From an uncultured Rubrobacteraceae bacterium (lineage in GTDB: Bacteria; Actinomycetota; Rubrobacteria; Rubrobacterales; Rubrobacteraceae), in the NCBI GenBank assembly GCA_902805985.1, contig CADCUW010000025.1, positions 1-8,370 on the forward strand: 8,370 bases of DNA, written 5' to 3'. A program made the position numbers and the translations under genes. Below are positions 1 through 6,148 of the stretch, piece after piece. The notes beneath the pieces were generated by a model, which worked only from the letters and a program-made list of their open reading frames with translations, made no database searches and was not told where the DNA came from. Numbering within the stretch: the stretch's first letter is position 1; each line of letters starts with the position of its first letter.

Positions 1-242
1 GCTCCCTCGGCCAAGAACAACCACCGGCGCGTGCCGGCCGGAGACCTCAGCCCGGCGACGACCGCGAAAGCCCCGTCCACCACGGCGTAGGCGCCATAGA
101 TAACGATCAGGACGGCGAGCGTGAGGCCCGGCCAGACCAGGGCCGACAAGCCGAAGAGGACCGCGGCCACCCCCCTCAGCAGCAACGCCCACCAGTCCCC
201 CGAAATCGTCGGCGTCGCGGGCCTTCCCTGCGCTTCGGTCAA
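1..242 (-). CDS. HdeD/DUF308 family membrane protein, N-terminal part
   Basis: The visible 80 residues begin at TTG (242-240), continue as MTEAQGRPATPTISGDWW, and run off the left edge, so the C-terminus is missing. After about 15 polar residues comes DWWALLLRGVAAVLFG and then the hydrophobic stretch LVWPGLTLAVLIVIYGAYAV. A WALLLRG start followed by WPG, then a helix with YGAY and D, is the typical opening of HdeD/DUF308 proteins, which are small multi-helix membrane proteins linked in enterobacteria to acid resistance. Their biochemical activity is not established. The TTG start is chosen because GGGAG lies 7 nt upstream (250-254) and because it overlaps the TGA of the upstream gene in TTGA, which implies translational coupling. 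Family call is from remembered sequence pattern; the start is fairly secure. Confidence 0.8.
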   Translation of the reverse strand, partial: MTEAQGRPATPTISGDWWALLLRGVAAVLFGLSALVWPGLTLAVLIVIYGAYAVVDGAFAVVAGLRSPAGTRRWLFLAEG

Positions 243-547
243 CTCCGTACTCCCTCGTCTCCGCCGGATCGGGGCGCCTCCGCGACCTCGATGATCTCCA
301 GGTTGTACGCCTGGATGCGCCCGAGGACGCCGTGGAGCTGGGACTGGTCCAGCGCCCCCTCAAGGAAGGCCCGTCCACCCCCGCTCTCCAGGGTCATCCC
401 ATCGAACTCGCCCTCGAACCTCCGGCCGAGTTCTCCCTTTACTACGATCCGGTACCGCCTCCGGAAACGTCCCGGGGCCGGGCGCTCGTTGCGAGCCGCG
501 TCGTACATAACGGGGATGATCTCGCAGTCCGGGGGGTTCGCAATCAC
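239..547 (-). CDS. Small conserved protein with DQSxLHG C-terminal motif
   Basis: A 102-residue soluble protein from the GTG at 547. The N-terminus is variable and basic. The middle (RRYRIVVKGELGRRFEGEF, then GMTLESGGGRAFLEG) looks like beta strands. The C-terminus is LDQSQLHGVLGRIQ followed by NLEIIEV. This body plan, a ligand-sensing-like fold ending in DQSxLHGxLxRI, recurs in small unnamed actinobacterial proteins; I know no assigned function. A second, broken copy of the tail lies at 5222-5362. The start is uncertain: neither the GTG at 547 nor the ATG at codon 14 (508) has a good ribosome-binding site. The GTG also lies inside a TCACCCC repeat array, which slightly favours ATG 508 (89 residues). 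The stop overlaps the start of the HdeD-like gene, so the two are probably co-translated. Confidence 0.72.
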   Translation of the reverse strand: MIANPPDCEIIPVMYDAARNERPAPGRFRRRYRIVVKGELGRRFEGEFDGMTLESGGGRAFLEGALDQSQLHGVLGRIQAYNLEIIEVAEAPRSGGDEGVRS

Positions 548-578
548 CCCTGGAGCTATTTCACCCCCGCGTCACCCC
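544..578. promoter_or_regulatory. TCACCCC triple direct repeat (copy A)
   Basis: Three copies of TCACCCC on the plus strand begin at 544, 561 and 572, spaced 17 and 11 bp. On the strand of the small-protein gene they read GGGGTGA. An array with exactly the same spacings occurs at 1723-1757. The two units 11 bp apart resemble the 11-bp direct repeats (GTTCACC-like) bound by actinobacterial PhoP and other OmpR/PhoB-family regulators. That match is inferred from memory of the consensus. The orientation is opposite to the downstream gene. Confidence 0.45.
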
Positions 579-639
579 CACCCGGGAGGACCCGGCCGCC
601 GGCTTTCGGGCCAACCGCCCGCGAACCGTCTCGGCCGGG

Positions 640-1608
640 TTAGTCGAAGGTGACGACCCGCACCGGCTCGAGCTCGGTTCGAACCTCGGAAGGGGCAACG
701 CCCCGCTCTTCGAGCTCCAACCGCAGCCGGTCCGTGTCGGGGATCGGAAGCGGGCCCTCCATGTGGACGACGACCTGGCCGTCGCGGGTGGTGATATCGG
801 AGGCGGCCCAGCCGACCGTCTCGCCGAACGCCTGGGCCGCCTCCGACACCCGGGCCTCACGTAAGGTGTCGCGGGCGATGGTTACCGAGTTGGCGGTCAG
901 CGAAACCCCGACGGCCACCACCATCGCCGCGATGACGACGATCGCGTTGCGGCGGTTGACGGTACGCCGTCCGGGGCTAGCCGCTTGGGCGACCAGCCGA
1001 TGAACGCCGTAGACCGCCAACACGACCGTGCCGCTGGCGAGGATCGCGGCGACGTTGGTCAGAAAAAGCAGGAGCGCCCCGAACGACTGGCCCCACGCGC
1101 CGGCCTCGAAGGTCAGGCCGACCACGCTCAAGGGTGGCACGAGCGAGATGGCTATGGCCACGCCCGGCAACGTGTCGGAGACGTCCCGCCGGACGAGGGC
1201 GACGGAGCCCACGGCGCCGGTGGCGAGCGCCGCGAGCAGGTCTATGAGGCGCGGGCTTACTCGCCCGGCGACCTGCGGGTTGGTCTCGGCCACGACGTCG
1301 GTGACGACGGTCAGGCCGATCAGCCACCCGATGGCGATGGCGGCCAGGGCGCCGCCGACGACGAGTGAGAGAGAGCGGATCAGGTTCGTCCGGTCGGCGA
1401 TCAGGACGGAGAGCATCGTGCCGAGGATCGGGGTCATCAAGGGAGCGACGATCATGGCCCCGATCACTGTCGCCGCCGAGTCCGCGACGACGCCGGCCGC
1501 CGCGATTACGGACGCCAGCACGATCAGGATCCAGAATCGGCTCAACCTCTGGCCTATCTCCGGTCCTTCGAAGAAGACCGTGTCGCGCATGTGTTCCAGG
1601 GTGTTCAT
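640..1608 (-). CDS. DUF389 family integral membrane protein
   Basis: A 322-residue membrane protein. The segment GAMIVAPLMTPI (residues 50-61) and the segment PGVAIAISLVPPLSVVG (148-164) are the hallmark stretches of the DUF389 family, whose molecular function is not established. About seven hydrophobic helices are visible, at roughly 24-42, 47-70, 78-102, 121-139, 148-166, 177-202 and 221-240. A soluble domain follows (about 245-322, ending VVTFD). This helix order followed by a C-terminal soluble domain is usual for the family. The ATG at 1608 is preferred over an in-frame GTG at 1662: AAGGTGG precedes the ATG at suitable distance, whereas the 18 extra residues (MDKESAGLLSTSRHEGGG) look non-conserved and lack a ribosome-binding site. 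It is separated from the upstream LAL gene by 168 nt that contain a TCACCCC array, so it probably has its own promoter. Confidence 0.93.
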   Translation of the reverse strand: MNTLEHMRDTVFFEGPEIGQRLSRFWILIVLASVIAAAGVVADSAATVIGAMIVAPLMTPILGTMLSVLIADRTNLIRSLSLVVGGALAAIAIGWLIGLTVVTDVVAETNPQVAGRVSPRLIDLLAALATGAVGSVALVRRDVSDTLPGVAIAISLVPPLSVVGLTFEAGAWGQSFGALLLFLTNVAAILASGTVVLAVYGVHRLVAQAASPGRRTVNRRNAIVVIAAMVVAVGVSLTANSVTIARDTLREARVSEAAQAFGETVGWAASDITTRDGQVVVHMEGPLPIPDTDRLRLELEERGVAPSEVRTELEPVRVVTFD

Positions 1609-1722
1609 CCCACCACCTTCGTGCCGGCTCGTGCTGAGGAGGCCCGCGCTTTCCTTGTCCACACCTGTCAGAAAACCGGGCCCGCGCCCCGAGCATCATC
1701 GCGCAGGGGACCCCGCCCGTGA

Positions 1723-1757
1723 TCACCCCCGGGCCACGATCACCCCGGTGTCACCCT
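1723..1757. promoter_or_regulatory. TCACCCC triple direct repeat (copy B)
   Basis: TCACCCC occurs at 1723-1729 and 1740-1746, and TCACCCT at 1751-1757. The spacings are 17 and 11 bp, exactly as in copy A at 544-578. It lies between the LAL regulator stop and the DUF389 start, about 115 nt upstream of the preferred ATG, and reads GGGGTGA on the gene's strand. The sequence between repeats differs from copy A, so conserved spacing rather than recent duplication explains the match. A transcription-factor site is the simplest reading. An OmpR/PhoB-type regulator is the best guess because of the 11-bp step. Confidence 0.45.
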
Positions 1758-1776
1758 GCAAGAGGCGGAGCGTGGG

Positions 1777-4104
1777 TCAAGAAGCAAGGCCCAACTCGCG
1801 GGCGCGGTCCACGGCTTGCTCCCGCGAGGTCGCGCCTAGCTTGCGGTACGCGGAACGCAGGTGGCTCTTGACCGTGTTGACGGACAGGTAGAGCGTGACC
1901 GCCATCTCCTTGCGCTTCAGGCCGCGGGCGAGCAGCCGCAGCACCTCCGCCTCCGCCTCGCTCAAGTCCTGGCCAGGCTCGGCCCTCCGGCTACCGAAGC
2001 GCAGCTTGCGCCGGGTACGATCCAGCGCCGTGAGCAGTCGGAGCCCGGGGTCTTCGAAGCCCTCCACGAGGTTGTGAGCCTCTTCCAAGAGGGACCGCGC
2101 CCCGTCACGGTCGCCCAAGGCAAGCCGTGTCGGCGCGTACGCGAGCAGGGCCTGCGGATGGGCGGGGTTCTTGCCTACTTGCCCGACGAGCTCGATGGCC
2201 CGCTCGAACTCCTCTGCGGCTTCCTCCTGCCGGCCATCTGAAGCGAGGACCATGCCGAGCGTCACAAGGGGCAGGCCCGCGAGGTGGGTCCGGTCGAAAC
2301 CGTGAGCCACCGCCCGATTCAAGGCCTCACGCGCGAGCCGTTCCGCCCGCGCCGCCTTCCCGTCTTCGGCCTCGATGAGCGAGAGGTAGCCCGTGGCAAT
2401 CATCGTGGTGGCCGGAAGGGCCGGCGAAACCCGGGCCAGACTCAAGCACTCTCCCATCAAGCGTCTGGATTCCTCGGGTTCGCCGACCCAGTACAGGCTG
2501 TATCCGAGCGCCGCGCGGACCAGCGAAGCCCACGGCGAATCGGGCGCGGACTCCAGCTTCAGCGCCCGTCTGCCCGCCTCGCATCCTCGCCGGATGCCGT
2601 CGAAGGGGTAGTTGGCGCGGAGCACGGCCACACCCGACTCCAACGAGGACGTCCCGTCGGGCAGCGCCCCGTCGTGGCTGCCGGTCTCCGCGGCGGAGAT
2701 CCAGCGTGCCATGGCGGCAAAGTCGCCCTCGAACGCCGAGAGCCAGGCGTTGACGAGCGCGAGCGGCGGGTACCCTGCCACCTGTGCCTCGGGCATGGAG
2801 GAGACCCATGAGCGCAGGGTGCCCGTCCGTCCCCGGTGCAGGAACGCGAGCCAGTGGCGGGCGATTAGCTCCCCTGCCCTGCGGTGGTCGCCGGAGGCGA
2901 ACGTGTGCCGCACGGCGGCCTCGACGTCCCCGGCATCCAGGTACCAGGCGGCGGCGCGTTTGTGGAGTTCCGGCACACTTGCGTGCTCGGTGTTCTTGAG
3001 CTCAAGTTGGAGCAGATCAGAGAAGAGGGGGTGGTAGCGGTACCACTCGCGGCGGTCGTCCAGCGGTACCAAGAAGAGGTTGGAGCGCTCCAAGCGCCTC
3101 AAAAGCTCTGCGACACATTCCTCACCCGTCACCGCGCCGCAGAGCGAGGCGTTGAAGCTCTCTAGGATGGAAGTCTTGAGCAGGAAGCGCCTAATGTTTG
3201 GTGCCTGGCGCTCGAGCACCTCCTCTGCAAGGTAGTCTGCCACGTAGCGGGTGCTGCCGACCAAAGCGCTGACGGCCTCGCCAGAGTGTTCAGATCTTCG
3301 GAGCGCGAGGGTGGCTAGATAGAGGCCCGCCGGCCAGCCCTCCGTGCGTTCTCTGATAGCAACGAGTTCCTCATCGTCAACCCTAGCCCCGACCGAGTCC
3401 CTCAACAGGACCCGGGCCTCCTCGGCACCGAAACAGAGATCCGCCGCCCGGGCCTCGATTAGCTCCCCGGTTGCCCGTAACCTCCCGAGCGGCACGGGCG
3501 GCTCCGTGCGGGTGGAGACGACGAGCTGCACCGTCGCGGGGAGGGACCGCAGTAAGTGGGAGAGGAAACCTTCTTGGAGGTTCACCTCCAGGAGATGGTA
3601 GTCGTCGAGCACGATCACCGTGCCCCGCGGAAGCGCAGCCAACGCTTCGACGACCCTCGGTAAGACCATGGAGCTGAACCCCGCTCCGGGGTTTTGCGGC
3701 AGACCACCCAGCTTCCTGCCAAGGCCGGACTCTATGTGGTCGACCGCCTCCACCAGGTGGGCGCACAACTGCATGGGTTCCCTGTCCTCCTCACCCAGCG
3801 AAACCCAGACAAAAGGGCGATCTTCCCGTTCGGACCCGTGCCACTGGGCGAGCAGCGTGGTCTTGCCGTAGCCGGTCGGGGCGCTGAGCAGCGTGAGCTT
3901 GCGGCCGCGGCCGGCGTTCAGGAGCTCGATGAGATCGGGTCGCAGGAGCATGCCGTCGCGTAGGGGCGGCGCGCGAAGCTTAGCTTCGACCAGCGGCGTC
4001 CCGTCTGAGTAAGGTAAGCCACGTTCGCCCGTTCGCTGCCGCGGGCGCCCGTTGTGATCATGCGCCATCGCCGACGCGGGGGATCCGCTCGATGCAGGTT
4101 TCAT
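1777..4104 (-). CDS. LuxR-family ATP-dependent (LAL/MalT-like) transcriptional regulator
   Basis: A 775-residue protein with the full LAL architecture. The lead-in LRAPPLRDGMLLRPDLIELL is followed by Walker A in SAPTGYGKTTLLAQW (G78 to T82), Walker B in TVIVLDDYH (D167, D168), and EGWPAGLYLA (255-264), typical of the STAND NTPase module. A long helical TPR-like middle region of about 350 residues follows. The C-terminal LuxR helix-turn-helix is at 714-775 (SEAEAEVLRLLARG, then SVNTVKSHLRSAYRKL). Such proteins act in the cytoplasm, binding ATP and an inducer to oligomerise and activate promoters. All key motifs look intact. The reading frame is open for 250 codons further upstream, but that part is out of frame with, and shadows, the surface-protein gene. 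The ATG at 4104 is chosen because it overlaps that gene's TGA (ATGA), with GGAGG 11 nt upstream. The coupling suggests the regulator acts with, or on, the surface protein. Confidence 0.95.
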   Translation of the reverse strand: MKPASSGSPASAMAHDHNGRPRQRTGERGLPYSDGTPLVEAKLRAPPLRDGMLLRPDLIELLNAGRGRKLTLLSAPTGYGKTTLLAQWHGSEREDRPFVWVSLGEEDREPMQLCAHLVEAVDHIESGLGRKLGGLPQNPGAGFSSMVLPRVVEALAALPRGTVIVLDDYHLLEVNLQEGFLSHLLRSLPATVQLVVSTRTEPPVPLGRLRATGELIEARAADLCFGAEEARVLLRDSVGARVDDEELVAIRERTEGWPAGLYLATLALRRSEHSGEAVSALVGSTRYVADYLAEEVLERQAPNIRRFLLKTSILESFNASLCGAVTGEECVAELLRRLERSNLFLVPLDDRREWYRYHPLFSDLLQLELKNTEHASVPELHKRAAAWYLDAGDVEAAVRHTFASGDHRRAGELIARHWLAFLHRGRTGTLRSWVSSMPEAQVAGYPPLALVNAWLSAFEGDFAAMARWISAAETGSHDGALPDGTSSLESGVAVLRANYPFDGIRRGCEAGRRALKLESAPDSPWASLVRAALGYSLYWVGEPEESRRLMGECLSLARVSPALPATTMIATGYLSLIEAEDGKAARAERLAREALNRAVAHGFDRTHLAGLPLVTLGMVLASDGRQEEAAEEFERAIELVGQVGKNPAHPQALLAYAPTRLALGDRDGARSLLEEAHNLVEGFEDPGLRLLTALDRTRRKLRFGSRRAEPGQDLSEAEAEVLRLLARGLKRKEMAVTLYLSVNTVKSHLRSAYRKLGATSREQAVDRARELGLAS

Positions 4105-5147
4105 CGCCGGGTCAGCCTCCACGAGATGATGCCGGAGCCGACCAGCGCCATGGCCGCCGCGATCGCCAGCGAGCGGGGTCCGCCCGTGTCGGGGAGGGGT
4201 ACCCCCAGCTGCACCGCCGCCAACCGCACCGCGTCCCGCGAGTCGCACGCGTTGAGGTACGGCTGGGCGGCAGCCACCGCCCGGTGGAAGTCGCCCCCTT
4301 CGAGGAGCGCCTGCGCGGCAGCCCGCTGACCCAATCTCTCCGAACGGGTGACCCCCCCTGGGCCGCCCGGCAGGGGCGGATCGTCGCCCACGTCGAGGTC
4401 GTAGAGCGATAGTGTGCTCGCCGTGCCTTCCGGGTCGGCCACCTCGAACACCCCGCCTGGTGTCTCGCCCGGGTTCGTCGCGATGGCCGTCGGGGTGGAG
4501 ATAAAGGACGGACTCGCGTCCGATGCATCCGCGGCGCTCGGCGATACGTCTCCGGTCGGCTCGGGAGTGGTGACCCCGTTCGTCGGCTCCCCCGCGGGGG
4601 AGGCCGTTGCGGATCCCGTAGCCGTCGGTTCGGGGGAGCCGTTTGGTGAAGCCGTCGCGCTCGCCGAGGCGCTCGGCAAGGCCGTGGTGGGCTCGGGCAC
4701 GGGGCAGTCCCCGCCGTCGTCCGTGGGCTCCGTCGTGGCGGACGCCGTGGCCGAACCCGTGGTCGGCTGCGGACTGGTCGGTTCCGGGGTGGCGCTCGCT
4801 GAGGCGGTGGCCGTCGGTTCGGGGGTCGTCGGTTCGGGCGGGCCTGCCGGGCAACCTCCGGGCGGGGCGGGGATTATGTTGTTGGGGTGGTTGGCGTGGC
4901 CGCCGTAGGTGGCGTCGTTGTCCACCGTGATGGCGACGTATCCGCCATTGCCTGTGGCATGGCAGATCGTCACCTTATCCGCAGGCTGCTCCGGCGGGGG
5001 CGATCCTTCGTCCGGGGCGTACTGCCCCTGCGTGGCTTGCTGGGCGGACACCCGATCCAGGACCACCAGGTAGCAGGCCAACGCCGCCAACACCGCCGCG
5101 AGAGAGACGATTGTTCCGTTGATGCGAGGTGAGCCGGGAAGGTTCAT
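4101..5147 (-). CDS. Sortase-type (LPDTG) cell-wall-anchored Pro/Ser/Thr-rich surface protein
   Basis: A 348-residue exported protein. A signal peptide spans residues 1-35 (hydrophobic 12-30, likely cleavage after VSA). Next is a small domain at about 56-95, DKVTICHATGNGGYVAITVD followed by YGGHANHPNNIIP. This KVTICH...GHxxHxxxIIP pattern occurs in other secreted bacterial proteins of unknown role. A low-complexity linker (about 103-230) holds six PEPT motifs and Ala-Ser-Thr runs, a likely wall-spanning or glycosylated stalk. A helical stretch (270-315) precedes LPDTG (318-322), a hydrophobic helix and the RLTRR tail, a complete LPXTG sorting signal. The ATG at 5147 is preferred over the in-frame ATG at 5192 because GAAGGGAG lies 8 nt upstream and the signal peptide then starts properly. 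Its stop overlaps the LAL regulator start. No sortase gene is visible in the window. The ligand is unknown. Confidence 0.88.
   Translation of the reverse strand: MNLPGSPRINGTIVSLAAVLAALACYLVVLDRVSAQQATQGQYAPDEGSPPPEQPADKVTICHATGNGGYVAITVDNDATYGGHANHPNNIIPAPPGGCPAGPPEPTTPEPTATASASATPEPTSPQPTTGSATASATTEPTDDGGDCPVPEPTTALPSASASATASPNGSPEPTATGSATASPAGEPTNGVTTPEPTGDVSPSAADASDASPSFISTPTAIATNPGETPGGVFEVADPEGTASTLSLYDLDVGDDPPLPGGPGGVTRSERLGQRAAAQALLEGGDFHRAVAAAQPYLNACDSRDAVRLAAVQLGVPLPDTGGPRSLAIAAAMALVGSGIISWRLTRR
4458..4841 (-). repeat. PEPT / Ala-Ser-Thr low-complexity coding repeat
   Basis: This stretch encodes residues 103-230 of the surface protein. It contains PEPT six times (residues 104, 109, 121, 151, 172 and 195) interspersed with ATASASAT-type runs. 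At DNA level, units such as GTCGGTTCGGG on the plus strand recur. It is an irregular, expandable repeat and not a strict tandem array. It is expected to be extended and accessible outside the membrane. Confidence 0.75.
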
Positions 5148-5155
5148 CGTGTCCA

Positions 5156-5163
5156 CTCCCTTC
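5156..5163 (-). promoter_or_regulatory. Ribosome-binding site of the surface protein
   Basis: GAAGGGAG on the minus strand ends 8 nt before the ATG at 5147. It decides between that start and the upstream in-frame ATG at 5192, which has no comparable site. Confidence 0.7.
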
Positions 5164-5172
5164 TGATGAATC

Positions 5173-5193
5173 CATGATCCTAGTGGATCCATG
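5173..5193 (-). other. Hairpin in the leader of the surface-protein gene
   Basis: On the minus strand CATGGATCC is followed by a four-base loop and then GGATCATG. This gives an eight-pair stem with one bulged base, ending 26 nt upstream of the surface-protein ATG. No U-tract follows, so it is not an intrinsic terminator. It could be an operator dyad or an mRNA leader structure, or chance. Confidence 0.3.
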
Positions 5194-5221
5194 TTCTGCG
5201 AAGGGGCCGAACACTATCAGC

Positions 5222-5362
5222 TCACCCATACTGGCCCTTCGTTTTCCCATGCCTTCGGCGCCCGAGTTTCGAGCCTTCGGGTACCTCGGCGACGCCGACC
5301 AAGGCGAGACCCAGGTCTTGGATCCGAGCCAGGATGCCGTGGAGGTGGGACTGGTCGACTGC
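5222..5362 (-). pseudogene. C-terminal fragment of a DQSxLHG-family small protein
   Basis: In this frame the minus strand reads VDQSHLHGILARIQ followed by DLGLALVGVAEVPEGS and then a basic tail to a TGA at 5222-5224. It aligns without gaps to the C-terminus of the small protein at 239-547 (LDQSQLHGVLGRIQ ... VAEAPRSG). The upstream body of the family (RYRIVV...GMTLESGG) is absent. In its place, in another frame, is the start of a manganese catalase. It is therefore a truncated remnant with no start codon of its own. The junction is near 5360. Confidence 0.75.
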
Positions 5363-5454
5363 CCACCGATCAGCTCCTGCAGCTGCTTGGCGTAGACGGG
5401 GTCGGGCGCGTCCGGTTTGGCGTTGTATTGGAACTGCTTTGTGTGAAAGAACAA
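5359..5454 (-). pseudogene. Manganese catalase, N-terminal 32-codon fragment
   Basis: From the TTG at 5454 the minus strand encodes (M)FFHTKQFQYNAKPD, then APDPVYAKQLQELIGGQ. This matches the conserved start of manganese (non-haem) catalases: FxHTK, then Q, then AKPD.PDP, then AK..QE..GGQ. Those enzymes disproportionate hydrogen peroxide at a di-manganese site. Homology stops abruptly after GGQ, before any metal ligand of the four-helix bundle is complete, so no activity is possible. GGAG lies 7 nt upstream of the TTG (5462-5465), so the original ribosome-binding site survives. The frame continues into unrelated sequence. The breakpoint coincides, to within a few bases, with the start of the DQSHLHG fragment. 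Confidence 0.75.
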
Positions 5455-6056
5455 GGCGTTGCTCCACTGTCGTCTTCCGTGTCCCGGGCGCCGACCGGCC
5501 CCCGGCACGCCGGCGTCCTGCGCCGCAACTCATTACCCGGTACCGGTGCTTCCCATCGCCGATCCCAACCCCGCCAGACGAAAATGGCCCGAACGGTGCA
5601 AGTCGTATACACCGAACGCGCCAGCCTTGGCCGGACCCCGGCGCAAGCCGTGGGCATCGCCGCCAGTTCGTTGATGAGGGGAGGCAAAACGAACTTGACG
5701 GGATCCGCTCCCGCCTCGAGCGCCGCCAGAGATCGTGCTCCAACACCCGGCGCGGCGGTGTCAAGCGCCCCGATTACGAGTTTCCAGAAGCGAACAGGGT
5801 CGTCGTCTTGCGGGTCTAGCGAGAGCCAGGCAAACGGGTGGTCTCCCGCGTCGGCGGCGCGCCATTCGGCCAAGAGCGAAGTCTTCCCGCATCCGGTCGG
5901 GGCGCTGAGCAAGGTGAGCGTTCGGTGGAATCCTTCGCGCAAGTAACCCACGAGTTCGCCGCGGGGCACCAAATCCTCGTGAAGGAGGGGCGGTTGGCTC
6001 TTCGTGACCATAAGGGTTTCGCGAACCTTGGCGGCGTTTGCCTCGTGTTGGTCCAT
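5370..6056 (-). pseudogene. Truncated LAL/MalT-like regulator, N-terminal NTPase fragment
   Basis: The open frame from ATG 6056 (GGAG 6 nt upstream) gives 228 residues, but only residues 1-135 (to about 5652) match LAL regulators. The matching part is LLHEDLVPRGELVGYL, Walker A in LTLLSAPTGCGKTSLLAEW (G55 to T59), FAWLSLDPQDDDPVRFWKLV, and PPLINELAAMP. The next expected element, the Walker B strand (like VLDDYH in the intact regulator at 1777-4104), is missing, as are the TPR region and DNA-binding domain. The remaining 93 residues are compositionally odd and overlap the manganese-catalase fragment in another frame. It is not a copy of the neighbouring LAL gene: the two share a 19-nt exact stretch over Walker A (3872-3890 and 5893-5911) but differ widely elsewhere. 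It may be transcribed, because a promoter lies just upstream. A stand-alone small ATP-binding protein is possible but unlikely. Confidence 0.75.
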
Positions 6057-6112
6057 TCGCGACTCCGCACCCCGGATCTATGAACCTGCAAGTCCATGCA
6101 TACCTTGCAACC

Positions 6113-6141
6113 ATTCTATACAAAGATATGTGTGATTTCAC
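6113..6141 (-). promoter_or_regulatory. Predicted sigma-70-type promoter for the truncated LAL gene
   Basis: On the minus strand a -35 GTGAAA (6136-6141, four of six to TTGACA) is separated by 17 bp from a -10 TAGAAT (6113-6118, five of six to TATAAT). Transcription would start near 6106, giving a leader of about 50 nt before the ATG at 6056. The -35 lies inside the palindrome at 6129-6144, so binding there should block or control the promoter. It sits in one of the few AT-rich patches of the window. Confidence 0.5.
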
Positions 6142-6144
6142 ACA
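6129..6144. promoter_or_regulatory. Palindromic operator 1, TGTGTGATTTCACACA
   Basis: TGTGTGA and TCACACA form a perfect inverted repeat around a TT centre. It overlaps the predicted -35 of the minus-strand promoter. A second, nearly identical site begins 20 bp further on. The two half-sites are too close to be a standard CRP site (TGTGA-N6-TCACA). A dimeric repressor, for example GntR- or MarR-like, would fit. The cognate protein is not identifiable here. Confidence 0.55.
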
Positions 6145-6148
6145 CATA

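Noticed and set aside
590..640. Intrinsic terminator after DUF389 (ACCCGGCCG at 590, CGGCCGGGT at 632)
   Set aside because: A 9-bp perfect stem exists but the loop is 33 nt, the stem overlaps the stop codon region, and no U-tract follows. GC-rich sequence produces such pairs easily.
1028..1891. 287-codon plus-strand frame opposite DUF389
   Set aside because: Antisense shadow. The minus strand encodes clear membrane helices and the DUF389 signature.
4105..4854. 250-codon N-terminal extension of the LAL regulator
   Set aside because: The frame is open but lies opposite in phase to the surface-protein gene, is low-complexity and Arg/Gly-rich, and has no family match. The ATGA overlap at 4104 is the natural start.
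5455..5651. Continuation of the LAL gene in another frame after a frameshift
   Set aside because: I looked in all three minus-strand frames for the expected VLDDYH Walker B region and found none, so the LAL homology ends by truncation and not by a simple frameshift.
5652..6056. Recent duplication of the intact LAL gene
   Set aside because: Apart from a 19-nt identity over Walker A, the nucleotide and protein sequences diverge widely, so these are separate paralogues.
6129..6144. CRP-type binding site
   Set aside because: TGTGA and TCACA are only 2 bp apart here, whereas CRP/FNR-family sites need a 6-bp (or 4-bp) gap. The flanking symmetry suggests another regulator.
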